A model generated the notes under the pieces. The model did not search any database. It was given only the letters and a program-made list of their open reading frames with translations, and was not told the DNA's origin. This document shows positions 14,201 to 26,460 of a DNA stretch of 64,000 bases, one piece after another. Each line of letters opens with the position of its first letter. The first letter of the stretch is position 1. The translations under genes were made by a program, and so were the position numbers. This DNA is from Rostratula benghalensis (taxonomy: Eukaryota > Chordata > Aves > Charadriiformes > Rostratulidae). The stretch covers positions 3,124,674 to 3,188,673 of the forward strand of contig VXAI01000082.1 in NCBI GenBank assembly GCA_013399305.1, written 5' to 3'.

Positions 14201-15290
14201 TAGACAGAGAGCAGCAGCACAGTGGAAAGTATCTAAAATGCAGCAGTGAACCTCTAAAGAGTGAGAACCTATACAGTTGCAGTAACTTTAATAGAACTAA
14301 ATGCATTTATGTTGATGTGGCTAAGAAAATAAAAAAGTAATTTTTTAAATTCCTTATATGGCAGCACATACAAATCAGATGCAACACACCTTTTTCTAAT
14401 TATTTTACTATAGAATCAAATTAGTTTTCAAAGCATGATGCCCATTTCAAGACATTACTCAGTTCACTGCACATTCAATATCGTCAGTGCACTGTGAATT
14501 CAATCACTAAAACTAGTATACATTCTCTTCGGATATTACTGGTGCTGCAGTAAGCGTATCTTCATAACAGGAAGGTGCATTTAGATTCCACAAAACTGGT
14601 TTCACACTGGAATTTTTATTCTACTGTAGCAAAATATACAGGCACTATTTTAAGTATGTAAGAAAATACATACTACAGAGATGGGGATGTTTTTCTTTTA
14701 GACTAAAACACATATCCTCACATCCCAAAACATTTTCTTTACTTACTTTGAATTCAATTAGACTTGCAAGAAATAGGGCAAGCAAGCTTTGTTCTTATGT
14801 TCATGTTCAATACAAATGAAAAAACACAGGACTGGATTGAGACTAAAATCACATATTAAAAAAAAAAGCGGCAAAACTTGCTTGGAAATGTATCATTAGT
14901 AGAGATGAAGTGATGCACAAATTATGTTGTCCCCAATAATATGAAGTGTCAGAAGGGGGTTCCCCATGGATGCTTGTGCCCTGACTATCTGCAGGAAATT
15001 CTTTCAGCTACTTTGTACAGTGGAGAGAGACAAAGGTCAGCGTGACCACAACACAGTTCTAGATGTTGGGTAAAAGAAGAATAGATTGCAGCTGGACTTC
15101 CAGCAGAATACAATGAAATAAGTCAGAAACTCAAGACACCAGAATAACAGTAAAAAAGTTAATTGAGGTTCGGGACAGGTTTCTGCTTCCATAAAGAACA
15201 AACTAGCAAAGATTAATCATGAGAATCGTCAGGACAACAAATACATCCAAGTGCAAAGGAAAAAGTAACGGGGAAATGGAAATGTCCTCA
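11251..15290. other. AT-rich non-coding stretch, no gene seen
   Basis: Four kilobases without an open frame of note and without a repeat I can name. Composition is uniformly AT-rich. Nothing here has convincing exon borders or coding character. Confidence 0.6.
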
Positions 15291-15390
15291 TTCTGGCAGG
15301 GATAGAGTTAATTAACAGGGAGCTGAGACAGACACAGCCCAGGTTGCTGACCCAAACTAACATAAGTGACGCCATCAATATCTAAGTAGT
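15291..15390 (+). mobile_element. Avian ERVL-type LTR remnant, internally deleted
   Basis: The segment CTGGCAGGGATAGAGTTAAT at 15293 matches the start of a widespread avian endogenous retrovirus LTR as I recall it. It is followed after only a few bases by GACACAGCCC and TGCTGACCCAAACTAACATA, a block that lies well downstream in the intact LTR. The intervening part therefore seems to be missing. No internal retroviral genes are visible on either side, so this is at most a damaged solo LTR. The 3' boundary is unclear because similarity fades after the GACGCCAT block near 15368. A minus-strand open frame across it has no meaning. Confidence 0.55.
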
Positions 15391-16250
15391 AGGAGTTTCT
15401 AACTGCTTTTTTTTTTTGCTGCAATACATTGTAGATTGCATCCTCCATCCCATCTCCAGCCAGAGCTTGCTTAGGAGCTCTCAGCAGAGACACAAACTGC
15501 TGTTCTTCCCCAAGCAAACACTGACACATGGTAATACCGGTAGACCAAGGCAAGGAGGTAGCTGCCCCCATCTGCCTGACCACTGCAATTTACAGACACA
15601 TACACACCATCTGTCATAATCTCTAAACCCAGTTGTTAGAGAGCACACTGGGTTACAGGAGAACACCATTTCCAACACTTGAGCTGGCTGGAGCATCTCT
15701 TTCAGAGAAGTAATCCTGCAATAGCTTTTGATGCTATTGTGCATCTTTCAATCCAAGCAGCCTCAGAATTACAGAGCAAGCTGCAAAAAACTGCCCTGAG
15801 TTTTTCCTGAACGTACATTGTATTTAAGTAATCATAACTCATATCACAAGGATTCAAAATTAGTGAGTTAAAATATGAATTAGCTTGTTAAATATTAACA
15901 AATGAAACATTTCAACCCTCTTTACCTTTTTTAAAATTCCAAATATTTACTACAAATTAAAAGTACTTTAAACTCTATTTAATTCTTAACACAAAGATTT
16001 TTTGATGATAACAAATTTCAGCATTTTCTGAAGAATGCAAGTATCTGTTTTCTGTCCAAAGCTTGCTAATGAGGACAAACGGATGGTTAAGAGCAACAGC
16101 AACAGAAAATTATCAATTATCCCTGACACCCTCTGAGATACAGAAGCTAAAATTGTTAAGGGAAGAGGAATCATCTTGCACTTTCATGTTGTTTTCCATA
16201 TAAAGTTCTCAAAACATACCTCAGATCTTAAAAAACAAAAAATTCTGAAA
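15391..16250. other. Unassigned non-coding stretch
   Basis: 15391-15780 is slightly richer in GC than its surroundings and starts with a T run near 15410. I cannot assign it to a repeat family or gene; it may hold the diverged remainder of the LTR. 15780-16250 is plain AT-rich sequence. Confidence 0.45.
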
Positions 16251-16335
16251 ATACCCATTGCAATTACGGTTTACAAACAGGGAAGTTAAATGAGACATAC
16301 AACCCCTTGCCCAGTCTGCTATAGCACTACCAGGC
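16251..16335 (-). repeat. Possible MIR-type SINE remnant
   Basis: On the minus strand the order of blocks resembles the core and right part of a MIR-like SINE: GACTGGGCAAG, then CTCATTTAACTTCCCTGTTT, then GTAAACCG and a short A/T/G-rich segment. This mimics the part of MIR containing the GGGCAAGT, CCTCAGTTTCC and CTGTAAAATGG motifs. The match is diverged and was made by eye, so another SINE with the same core, or chance, remains possible. Confidence 0.3.
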
Positions 16336-16700
16336 TCCCTGGGTCTGGCCTCCCACCTCATCCCCTCTGCTTCGCAAAACTCCCTCTTAGGGCACAGCAT
16401 GCAGGCTGGCTGCACTGCCTGGTGTTTAAGCAGCTGTAGGAAATCTTGTTCCCTGACCCTCCGCCTTCCATCAGGGCACCTGTTTAACAGTTCAGCCATG
16501 CAGCTTCCCTGCTGCCATGGTAGGGGGAGGTCAGCTGTGTGACATGGGCCATGGGCAGCAGCCACCATCCCCTAGCAACTTGGGGAGAGGACAGGCCTGG
16601 ACCCATACCCTTATTTTCTGCTTCCCCTTTTCTCTCTTCCCCACCTGCCTCCAGTAATTCCTGCCAATCTCCAAGGGAGTCACCTAAATAGATTTGCAGC
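16310..16700. other. GC-richer patch, unassigned
   Basis: About 390 bp that stand out from AT-rich flanks through many C and G runs. Open frames exist on the minus strand (115 codons at 16221-16568 and 81 at 16484-16729), but their predicted proteins are of ordinary composition and match no family I know. No repeated CpG or promoter motif is visible, so it is not a CpG island. It could be an old repeat, a lncRNA exon or simply a compositional fluctuation. Confidence 0.4.
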
Positions 16701-17813
16701 TGCTTGCATTTGGCAAATTGTGCCATCAAACTCTACACATCCACATCCAAATCCATAACAGATTATTTTAAAAACTCAGAGAGGTTATTTCTCACCTTTC
16801 CAGTGGACAATCAAAGAGTGCCCCACAAATGCCATCTCTTCTTCTACAGGATCCACATCTTTCAAAGAAAATATAAAAACCAAATAATTTAAAAAAAAAT
16901 CCAAAAGCCTTCTCTTCTCTGGTCATACTGAAGTATCTGTTTTGCCTTTTGTAATTTCTCAGCAAAAAATACAAGAAAGCTAGTATACTGTTAGCAGTAC
17001 CAGACAAAAAAAGTTTCAAGTTTTACAATAGTTTTCTAACATTATCTTTGATAAGAAAGAATGCTCTTTTACATGGAAAAACATAGTTAAGCAACACAGC
17101 AATGTTCGAGTCAGATGTCAGAAACAACACCTACAAATAAAAAAAAAAATCTAGTCCCTGAAGTTCCCTCTGCACCTACCAAAATCACAAAAATATTTGC
17201 AAACAAACAAATATCTTGTAAATTATGTTTCTTCAAGGTATACTTAGTTAACGTATACTCCATTAGAGAAATGGAGATTTCTACATGCAACCAGACAAGC
17301 TGGCCTGTTTACTTTAACTTTACAGAGTTAGTGGCAAAATATATTCTGCATTTTCATATCTGCTAGATGGTCTGTGCTGTCATACCTTAACTGCTTCATC
17401 TCCAAAAACCAGGCTTAAATGAAAACAATGGGAAGCTTGCATACAATATTAAGTCACAGTTGCATTAAGTGATTATTTTTTTCCCCCTTAACATTACTTG
17501 CTTATGAGTTGTTTACATATCTAGAATTTGTGTCTCATGATCTGCCTGAACAAATCATTGAAAGATAACAAGTCTGATTTATAAATTGAATTGCAGAGTT
17601 CAAAAGCTCCAGCTGACACAAGCTTTAAGCATTTAAATGTTTATCTTGATTGTTTTAGCCACTATTGTCAAAGTAAAGAGGTAATTTCAGAATAAAAGCA
17701 GCTAAGAGTTGAAATATTAGCAAGGAACTGTAACTGAAGTAGAGAAACCATGCAAATATATAATGGCAAAGCAATAAAACTTTCATTAAAGTTTATCATA
17801 ATACACTAACGTA
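16701..17813. other. AT-rich non-coding stretch, no gene seen
   Basis: No gene or named repeat recognised. Poly-A runs occur near 16890 and 17140. Small open frames look incidental. Confidence 0.6.
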
Positions 17814-18850
17814 GATTCACAGAATGGTTAGAGTTGAAAGGGACCTGAAAGACTGAGTTCCAACTGCCCTGCTGTGGGCAGGGACACCTCCAACTAGACT
17901 AGGTTGCTCAAAGTTCCATCCAGCCTGGCCTTGAACATTTCTAGGGATGGGGAATCCACAACCTCTCTGGGAAACCTGTTCCAGTGTCTCATCACCTTCA
18001 CAGTAAAGAATTCATTTCTAGTATCTAGTCTAAACCTGCCTTCTTTCAATTTAACACCATTACCCTTTGTCCTATTTCTACACTCCTTGATGAGCAGTCC
18101 CTCCCTAGCTGGAAAGCTGCTCTAAGGTCTCCTCAGAGCCTTCTCTTCTCCATGCTGAACAACCCCATCTCTCTCGGACTTTCTGCACAGGAGAAGTGGC
18201 TCCAGCCCTCTGATTATCCTCATTGCCCTCTTCTGGACCTGTTCCAACTAGCCTATATCCTTCCTGCACGGAGGACTCCAGAGCTGGACACAGTACTCCA
18301 GGTGGGATATCATAAGAGTGGAGTAGAGAGGTAGAATCACCTGCCACGAGCTGATGGGCACAATTCTCTTGATGTAGCCCAGAATATGGTTGGCTTTCTG
18401 GGACGCCAGTGTGCACTGCTGGCTCATGCTGAGCTCCTTATCTACCAACACCCCAAAGTCCTTCTCCTCAGGGGCTGCTCTCCAGCCATTCTGCACCCAG
18501 CCTGTATTTGTGCTTGGGATTGCCATGTCCCAGGTGCAGGACCTTGCACTTGGCTTGGTTGAATGAGGTTTGTACAAGCCCACCTCTCAAGACTGTCCAG
18601 GTCCCTAGGGATGGCATCCCTCTGGCTTGTCAACCACACCACACAGCTTCCACACCACACAGCTTGGTGTCATCAGCAAACCTGCTGAGGGTACACTCAT
18701 TCCTACTGTCCATGTCTCCAACAAAGATGTTAAACAGCACTGGTCCCAGTACAGAGCCCTGAAGAACACTGCTCGTCCATCAAATCCATGACCTTCCAAT
18801 TTTGAGACCAGGATACTGTGTGGAACAGTGTTGAATGCTTCACATAAATT
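17814..18850 (-). mobile_element. CR1 LINE, 1-kb 3' portion with RT C-terminus
   Basis: The longest well-preserved CR1 copy in the window, in reverse orientation. On the plus strand it starts with ATTCACAGAATGGTTAGAGT, the complement of the 3' end, and runs without a large gap to 18850. Read on the minus strand it encodes the end of the reverse transcriptase and the C-terminal tail: the block with HGFDG near 18790, [15 protein letters not shown] near 18455-18500, [14 protein letters not shown] near 18365-18405 and [13 protein letters not shown] near 18275. Frameshifts split this into frames at 18605-18799, 18248-18583 and 18105-18416, so it is a dead pseudogene. The catalytic RT motif and the endonuclease lie upstream and are absent. 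A perfect 16-bp tandem duplication lies at 18634-18665. Confidence 0.95.
18634..18665. repeat. 16-bp perfect tandem duplication inside CR1
   Basis: The unit CCACACCACACAGCTT occurs twice head to tail. In CR1 as I know it this segment occurs once, just before the block that encodes the segment near the HGFDG stretch, so this is a private duplication of this copy, probably from replication slippage in the CACA-rich sequence. Confidence 0.9.
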
Positions 18851-21800
18851 CTTTTCCTCCTAATGAACAGTGATTTTTGTTGGGTTACATAAAAGTCATT
18901 CCTGTTCAGCTCTGGAATTTATTTCCACTACTAGGTCATCTCTGACTTGTTGTTAAATATGCTGTTCCTTCCCCCATTTCTCTAGTCTCAGATCACATAG
19001 TCCTGATTAGTTTGAAAACTCATTTTACTCTTGCCAAAACCAAGAAATAATTGTTCTCTGCATAGGTTTAATTTTAGTGCATTGATTTCTTCAGTGTGCT
19101 CATCAGACCACTTGAACAGCTTATAATAAAGTAATAAATATAAAAATCCCCCAAACACACCTAGAAGTAGGCAATTTTTATCTATAGGCAATTAAAGTAC
19201 TTCAAATTAAGGCTTCTAAACCTGACTGTTTTACTGAGAAGATGGTGGCACCATGAGCTGTAACAACAAACCAATCTTCATTAATAGAGATCAGTATAGG
19301 GTTTTTTTTTTTCTCATAAGAAGTAGGTCATTGGGATATTTAAGTGAAGCAAGACCATTTAATTCATGTTAACCAAAAGTAACAAAATACTCAGTCTGCT
19401 AAATAATAATATATCTATTCAGCTTTGCCTGGGATATGGCTTTGGAGAAGAACCTGGTTTTGGTTGACATGAGTTGTATATCTCTTTCAATTGTCTACAT
19501 GAGATCAGTATTCATACAGTACAAAACTTTTTTGTATTTTGAAACTGCAAGGCAGAAAAGCTTTTCTAATCCCTGAATGGAAGGGCAATAAATTTATATC
19601 AGCCTTATGCAGAAAAGTCACATTTATCTTGGTCACAGTTTCCAATACATAGGAAAACCTTGCCTAAATGGTATTTTCTGTGTATCTCATCACATATTTC
19701 TTGTAGTTGCTCCCTGAAAGTTTTCATAACAGGTTTTTCTTTAGTAAAGATGATTTAATATGAAGTACAGGCATGGTTTCATTAGTTCTCTTGCAAGGGC
19801 TAGCAGCCCAAATAAACTTATTTTTACTTTTCAATTAAATCAGTAAGTGCAATTAAACATATATTTGCATTCATTTATTTATTCCATTACAGAAAATAAA
19901 TTGTTTTAGAGAAAAATTCTATCCAGGTTTAGAATCTGTAGTGTTTTCATGGCAATAATCTCCTGCAGTGAACAAATTTGATTCTTAAGGGTTTTCCTTA
20001 ATCGGAAAGTTTCACTCAGTTTACTGAACATTGGAATTACAAAGCATCAGACTTTGTGGTTTATGCAGAATTGAATTATGAAAATTGATTATCACTGTAG
20101 GTTGCATATTTTTATAGGTGGGTGTACATGCCATATATGTGAATTCAACAGGAAAGGGTCAAAGAAGGTTTTCTTGCCCAGCCTCCTCTTTTCAACATGA
20201 TTCTTTAAACGGTAGATCACAAAAGCCCTGGTCTGTAGTCTCATACAGGAGACTATTATCCAAGAAGGATTGAAAGAGTAACAATTAAAAATTACTAACC
20301 TTCACTGGTTCAATAGGTTTATCAAAGTAACATCTGTACTTATCTAAAACAAGGACTGCCCATTTCTAAAGAGAATAGGAAACTGGTAAAGAACCAGGGA
20401 AGGATGAGATGAACAGTCAAAAGCACATACAGAACAGCTTCCTTAGGAGCAAACAGCACAAGTAAATATGAATCCTTGTCCTGGAAAAATCACTGAGAGA
20501 GAAAAGTACCCATAGCAGTCTGTCAAATTCAGACAGAACAGCTGTTCACTGTCTCTTCTGCTAGAAGAGAATAGATGTCATCAAAAGAAAATGGCAAAAG
20601 ACAAGTTCAAAATACATAAAAGGAAATTCTCCACTTTAAGACAGTGAAGTTTTAGACCAACTTTCAACAGGATCTTTTCAATATCTCATCAGTTGGTCCA
20701 TGTAAACTTTTAGGTAAAGATCCATACAAGGTTATTTAATGCCGTAACATCACTCCTAATTTGACAAGTGCCTGACCTAAAGATCGCTGGATGCCAGAAC
20801 AGTATTCATGCAGAGTTTTCACTTGATCCTTGCCTGTTCTTTTATTCTTCACTGCACATCAACTCTTGATACTGCCATAGACAGGATACCGAACCAGAGG
20901 CACCTTCAGTCTCTACTATTTACAGTTTTATTATTACATTGCTACATGTTTCTAGAACTCTTAGTATGAGCTTCCTGGTTCTATGATCACCTTATCTCCT
21001 TGAGGGAGTCATCCTTAAATTTACTCCCCCTCTACTCCAAAATGGAGTTCTTCAAAGTCCTATAAGTGTCAGTATATATTTTACTTCTTGGCTTAAGCAA
21101 ATAAATTAAGCTCAAAGAGGTCTTAGCTTACCTGAGAATGACCTACAATAAAGAAAACCCTATATTATAGATCTGTTAACTGAAAAAAAGTTTTCCAACT
21201 TCCAAAATACTCTCGAGTCAACAGTAATTACTAGATGCTCCTGAAACCTCACCCTCACAGATGAGCAGCTCCCATTTCTCACAGCCATGACTCATTTTTG
21301 AACTTTCTTTGTGGTTGTGCTAGGGAAGTGTTTCTATACGAGACAGTCCATGGAGATTTTGTTGTCTCCACTAGAGAGGAAATTATTTACACTTTTTGTC
21401 TGTTATAAAAAGGAGCATTGCTCTGCCCTCCTTACTTGGAAAGGCAATAGCCGTCTGATTCCAACCTGTATTATGCTATCTAGCTGAAAGAATAAATAGC
21501 CATCCTATCACAACACTGTTTGAAATAATCAGATTCAAGTGGACCTTCACAGTACAGGTCTAGCTATATTTTATGTAGACTTATTATAAAGGTATACAAT
21601 GTAATGATGCACATAAGTTTATTCATTTAAAATTTTTATATTTCAAAATTTTGGAAGTACCAACTTTTTTCATTTTTATCTCTTTTTAATTACTTTAAAC
21701 CCTTTCAATTATGTTACAATATTTTAATAAATTGAGCTATAGGCTACACCTATATGCAGCCATATTCAAATATGAAAAACAGCAGTGGATTTGAAGAAAT

Positions 21801-22984
21801 ATAACAAATCACACTGAATTCATTATTTAAAAAAAAAGCCAATAAAAACTTTACACAAGTAGGATCTAGAACAGCAGGGCAGCTATTAAAGTACTAAGCT
21901 GCAGTCACTGTGCACCAACTTATTAACAAAGGTCAAAGCATTTAAGATGTCTTGACATAGAAATCTTAAATAGTAAACATGATCATTTTGCAGGCACTTC
22001 CTGGAAGTTTTTCCCATAGCAAAGGAGGACAGCGAGAGAAAAAGCATGAAAGGACCAGAGGAACTGCTTTTTCTATATGAAAAGATAACAGAAAGACTGT
22101 TCATTAGGTTGCAAAATTGAATAGGTAGAATCATAGGAATCTCAAACAAAAGCAGGCATGATTTCCTTCCCAAATTACCACATGACAAGATGTAATACGG
22201 TTCCTATATTGCAGCTGGTTTTGCATTATTCATTCACAGTCTGACCTCCAACAGTGAGAAGTCTCTGAAAGAAATACGTAGCTTAACAATGAGAAAATGA
22301 GAAAAAAGTCAGTACTTCCTTTAGAAGCTACCTAGCAAAGTCAGGGATGATTTAGCTGAGGACTGAGGTCACAAAAAAAGTAAGTATTCTTAGCTAAGAC
22401 AGCTCAGAACAAAGTTACAGTAAAAGCAGAATAAAGAGATAATTGAAAATTTCTCAGTGAACCCTGCAGTATTGTGTCAATACAGAAATAAATAGAACTT
22501 TAGAGTCATGAGGAGGTCCTTAGGTATCTTTATTTGCATGCATCAGGTTAAATTCATTAAAATTACATAATACTGCCTTCAAACCTGACACACCATGCAA
22601 TTTCTTGAGCTAGAAGAAAGTTCACAAAGGTCAGGTGTCCCTCTCTTGACTTCAACTATGAAACTGGTATAAAACTGAGATTAACATGCTTTATACAGCA
22701 TACTATGAGGTTAGAAAGTATTTTACCTCTTTTGCATCTAAGGATAACCCCATTATTTCTTTCCCTACCATTTCCATCTTCTTTATTTAACAAATATGTC
22801 AGATTATACCTACATCTGTTTTCACCTATATCATATTCTAAACTGAACATGGAAAGTCCATTTCTTCTTCTAGCCACACCTAGCATAATGGGAAACTGTT
22901 CTGAAATGGCCCCTAGGTGTTAATGTAATATGTATAATTGCTAACAGCTATTCCAAACAGGCTAGGAACCAAGGAAGCCCTAGT
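18851..22984. other. AT-rich non-coding stretch, no gene seen
   Basis: Over 4 kb with no recognisable gene, RNA gene or repeat. Frames of up to 100 codons (for example 21886-22188 minus) lack similarity, domain signature or splice borders. Confidence 0.6.
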
Positions 22985-23075
22985 TAAATTCTGGGCCAAA
23001 TCCTGCAGATTTTTCTTCTCAGTGGGGTATTTACCGAAGTCATAAATTGAATCTCGGCTGCAAATCCTAGATTTG
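22985..23075. repeat. Possible remnant of palindromic MITE-like element
   Basis: The phrase TCTGGGCCAAATCCTGCAG near 22991 is a hallmark of old palindromic elements I remember from turtle, crocodile and bird genomes. It is followed by diverged sequence with a degraded GAAGTCA block. The evidence is one motif plus weak context, so the call is tentative. Confidence 0.3.
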
Positions 23076-23388
23076 TTTGGGAATTATAAACTAAGCTAGC
23101 AACATTGTTTCTGACTGTAATTAACAAATTACTTACATGCAATTTGAAAGATAATGTGCTTCCCTGTCACACTTCATTTGTTATTCATGAAACAGAATAA
23201 TCTTTCCTACTTAGCTTTTAAGTTTCTTAACAGAGACTTTATATCAATCAAAGTGTTAAAACTCTAGGAGAAAGCATAAGTAAAGAGATACACAGTAACA
23301 ACTCAGATCTCAAATCATTCTGAATAGGCAAAAGCATGAGAAATATATACTGTTGTCTCTAATCCTACAGTAGACAGAAATGAGTACA

Positions 23389-23530
23389 TTTGAATCCTGG
23401 ACTTGGTAGCGACTGTGCCTCTACCACTTTGTGATAATTTCTCAAAACTTCATTTTTCTCATCTCAAAGAATCGGAAGAATGCTTTTATTCTTTTTGGTA
23501 GCCCTGTGTGGATAAATTAACTGATATGTG
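23389..23530 (+). repeat. MIR-like SINE remnant
   Basis: About 140 bp with the block order of MIR, an old tRNA-derived SINE shared by amniotes: TTGAATCCTGG (GAATCC box near the tRNA-derived part), a CTACCACTTTGTGATAATTT segment, CAAAACTTCATTTTTCTCAT resembling the core CTCAGTTTCCTCATCTG, and GATAAATTAACTGATATGTG resembling the GATTAAATGAGTTAATACATG part. The copy is very diverged and has small gaps. Only the middle and right half are visible. Promoter boxes of the tRNA-like head are not preserved, so it is inert. Confidence 0.45.
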
Positions 23531-25954
23531 CAGGCAGCACAAATACATCAACATCTGAATAATTACAGAGTCTTGAAACAGGAATAGCTTTGCTTCTGGC
23601 TACTGGTATTAAATCAACAGGCTCTTTCATATCAAGGGAGAAAACATGCTACCCCAAAGTCTAGGACTGCATAAAAACATACTTTATCTTCAACTGCTCA
23701 AGACATGGAAACTGCTACCCTCTTCAACCTGAAAAAAAAAATGAGGCATACTTTGACATGGATTAGGAATGGATTCCCAATGTTTTCAGTAAAGCCTGAT
23801 TTAGAGTGATAATTTCTCTTCCTCAGAGCAGAATCAAGCTGATCTCAAGAAAGCTTGTGTAAGAATGGGAAATGACAGTAACTATGAAATTAAGAGACAG
23901 TCTCAAATTATTTTCTGATGTCAATGTTCTATTCACTTCCACACATCAGGAAAATTGTAGAATGATTCCAGAAAAGTTGAAGAAAAAAGCAGCAAAAAAA
24001 GTCCTTTCTTAATTTTCTGGCTTTAAAAAGAATGGATTAAAAATTCTAAACTAACATGTCACATTTTTTAAAGTCATTATAGTCAAATATATAGATACAG
24101 GCAGTCTTAGAAAAAGAATATCTAAGGAGACCCTAAGTAAGTGACCAGCTATTTCAAAAGTCAAAACACTTTACCCGCATCACAAAGAAGTTAATTTCCT
24201 AAATTAAAATTAGGAGTCTTCTTTAGAATTTCAGCCTTATCCTTGCAGATCCTTATTACTAAAAAGGACACTATTCATTTACATTACAAGAAAATTAATC
24301 TGGTTCAGACTCTTGGTCAGAATAGTGGAATATTATATCTTCTAATTCTGCTGTATCTTCTAATTTGAAGAGCTTCAGTCAAGGTTATCCATAAAACTTG
24401 TCTCCCACCTTCACTTAGTTTCAGTTTCACAGTATGAAGCTACTGGAATTTATGCATAGGATTTAAATATTATCTTCCCACACTGCATGAGATTTTCATC
24501 TTGCCTTCCCCTGATTTTTATTCTCTATAGGTCTTCCTTAACAAAATACTCACTTGGTGAGCTACATTAGACTTTGAAGAAGCTCCACATAAACAGGTTT
24601 ATGAGAGCCAACACTTTGTTTCGCTTGTAGCTCTTTCATATCTTGCAGATTAGTTTGTTCTGGAGTGTCAATAACTGAATTTCAAGAGAAGTTGGCACAG
24701 GACACTGTGTAACATAACTTACATATCTCATGCTGCCATGATATTTCAAGTGAGGCTACAGCCTCCATTTATCAAGCAAAAACACAAATTTGATCACTGC
24801 TGATTAGGAAAAACAGCCCACAAAAGGACAGAGACCAATGACAAAATATTTGGGGAAAGCATCATGGTACTTCATTACTTTTTATACTCCTCCCTTTACA
24901 GATGCTTTTTTACCACAGTCAGATGTGGGATATTGGTCTAGATGAAGCTGGGATAATATAAATGCTTCCTTTGATTTTTACATATTTGACAGCATCTCTT
25001 TTTGCAATGAATGCACTTTTTGGTGTTTCCAAAGATTTGGTAGCCTGTGAACAATGCAGATCAGTTAACCTTTATACAAACAAGTCTAATATAGTTTGTG
25101 TGACTCCACGTACACACCTTGCCTGGTGTCCACACACACACTTCTGGCTTGAATTAGATTACTGTATTTTATGAAATGCTTATTTCCTGCTTACTATCAT
25201 CACCTTCCTTTTACTGTGCCGAGTAAGTAATTATAGTGACTTATCAGCTATTTTTATTCATGTGAAATACAGAAAAAGCAGTCAAGCATTAATGGATAGG
25301 GCAAGTAAAACCTATTAAGCTCAATGGACTTAAAAACAAAGAAGAGATCAGCTATAGAAAGAAACATTAAGCTCATAAGAGTAGTCTTAGTGAATAATAT
25401 TTCTTTGCATCACTTCCTTCTATTCCAGCTAATTCAAAATAATAACTGCTCTTTCAGACTAATCAATGCACTGTTCAACATCTACAAAATAAAATTTTAT
25501 TACTGTTGTAGAAACACACACCTTTAATAACCTGACTGACAACACTTGGAAATGAAATTCCTGTAAACATGACCAAAATGAACAGGTGGAACATGCTTCT
25601 CAGATCTGGAGTAACAGGAGATCATTCAGAAGTTCAGCTGTTTGAGTTTGAAACAGACTCACATGATCACTGCCACCTAGAGCTCCATACTGTTGTCATC
25701 ATTCACCTTACCTTCTCATTTCACCAAATATTACTACTAGAAGCCAATTCAGATACATTGATGATATTGTTTTACACAGGAATCATATGCTTGAAGTAGT
25801 TATTAAGTTCTGATAAAAATACTTAAGTGCACACTTATGTTTAATTTGACATCAGCCATACAGCACCATGCATAAAGCCTAACAGATTGGAGATTTCTGG
25901 TTAAATCGAACAGAGAAACAGGTTGTACTGAAAAGTCAACTGTTGAGCTTGAAG
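23531..25954. other. AT-rich non-coding stretch, no gene seen
   Basis: No gene or named repeat recognised. The short frames at 24962-25174, 25324-25527 and 25569-25799 plus are close together but in different frames, lack splice-like borders and have no recognisable domains. Confidence 0.55.
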
Positions 25955-26460
25955 GAGTGTTTTTAAAGAGGTTATTCAGGGCTTGGCTCAGACTCCACTT
26001 TATTTAATATTTACATTATTAATACCCTAAAGACAGGGGTGCTAATAAAAATGGTTTTGAGAAAATTATTACCAATACAGAGGTTCAGAAAATCAAGAGG
26101 AATTGAATAACTTGATTTGGTGCACTGAAAATGGAATTAAATACCATTAAAATAGAGTGCAATATCATGTGTTTTAGGACTGAAAATTTCTGTAAAAAGC
26201 CAGTGCTCATGTGCAGCAAATCACTGATATTACTCTGTCGCAGTCTGACTATGAATTATCAGTGTAAGTCTGCTTTGGAAAAGGATATTGAATTTGTCAA
26301 AGAAAATATTTCTAGAAGAAGCAAGGATAATCAATACTGCTGTTTAAGTCAGAGGCAAGATACCTTCCAAATATCACATCTGGACATAAATATTATTTGG
26401 GTTTCCTGTGCTCAAATGTATGGCTTCAAGTTGGAATACATACAGAGAAAAACAATTGTG
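25955..26460 (+). mobile_element. Very old CR1/L3-like LINE scrap
   Basis: Sense-strand sequence near 25980-26020 resembles the end of the reverse transcriptase that follows the catalytic motif (a reading like PLYLIF followed by a short hydrophobic stretch). Later blocks near 26090-26200 mimic the CR1 segment rich in ENGIK and the AATGGAATTAAAT and GAGTGCAATATCATGTG motifs. The region also contains a 110-codon open frame at 26131-26463, which I read as a chance survival inside the decayed element rather than a host gene. The assignment rests on block order in heavily diverged DNA and is tentative. Confidence 0.35.
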
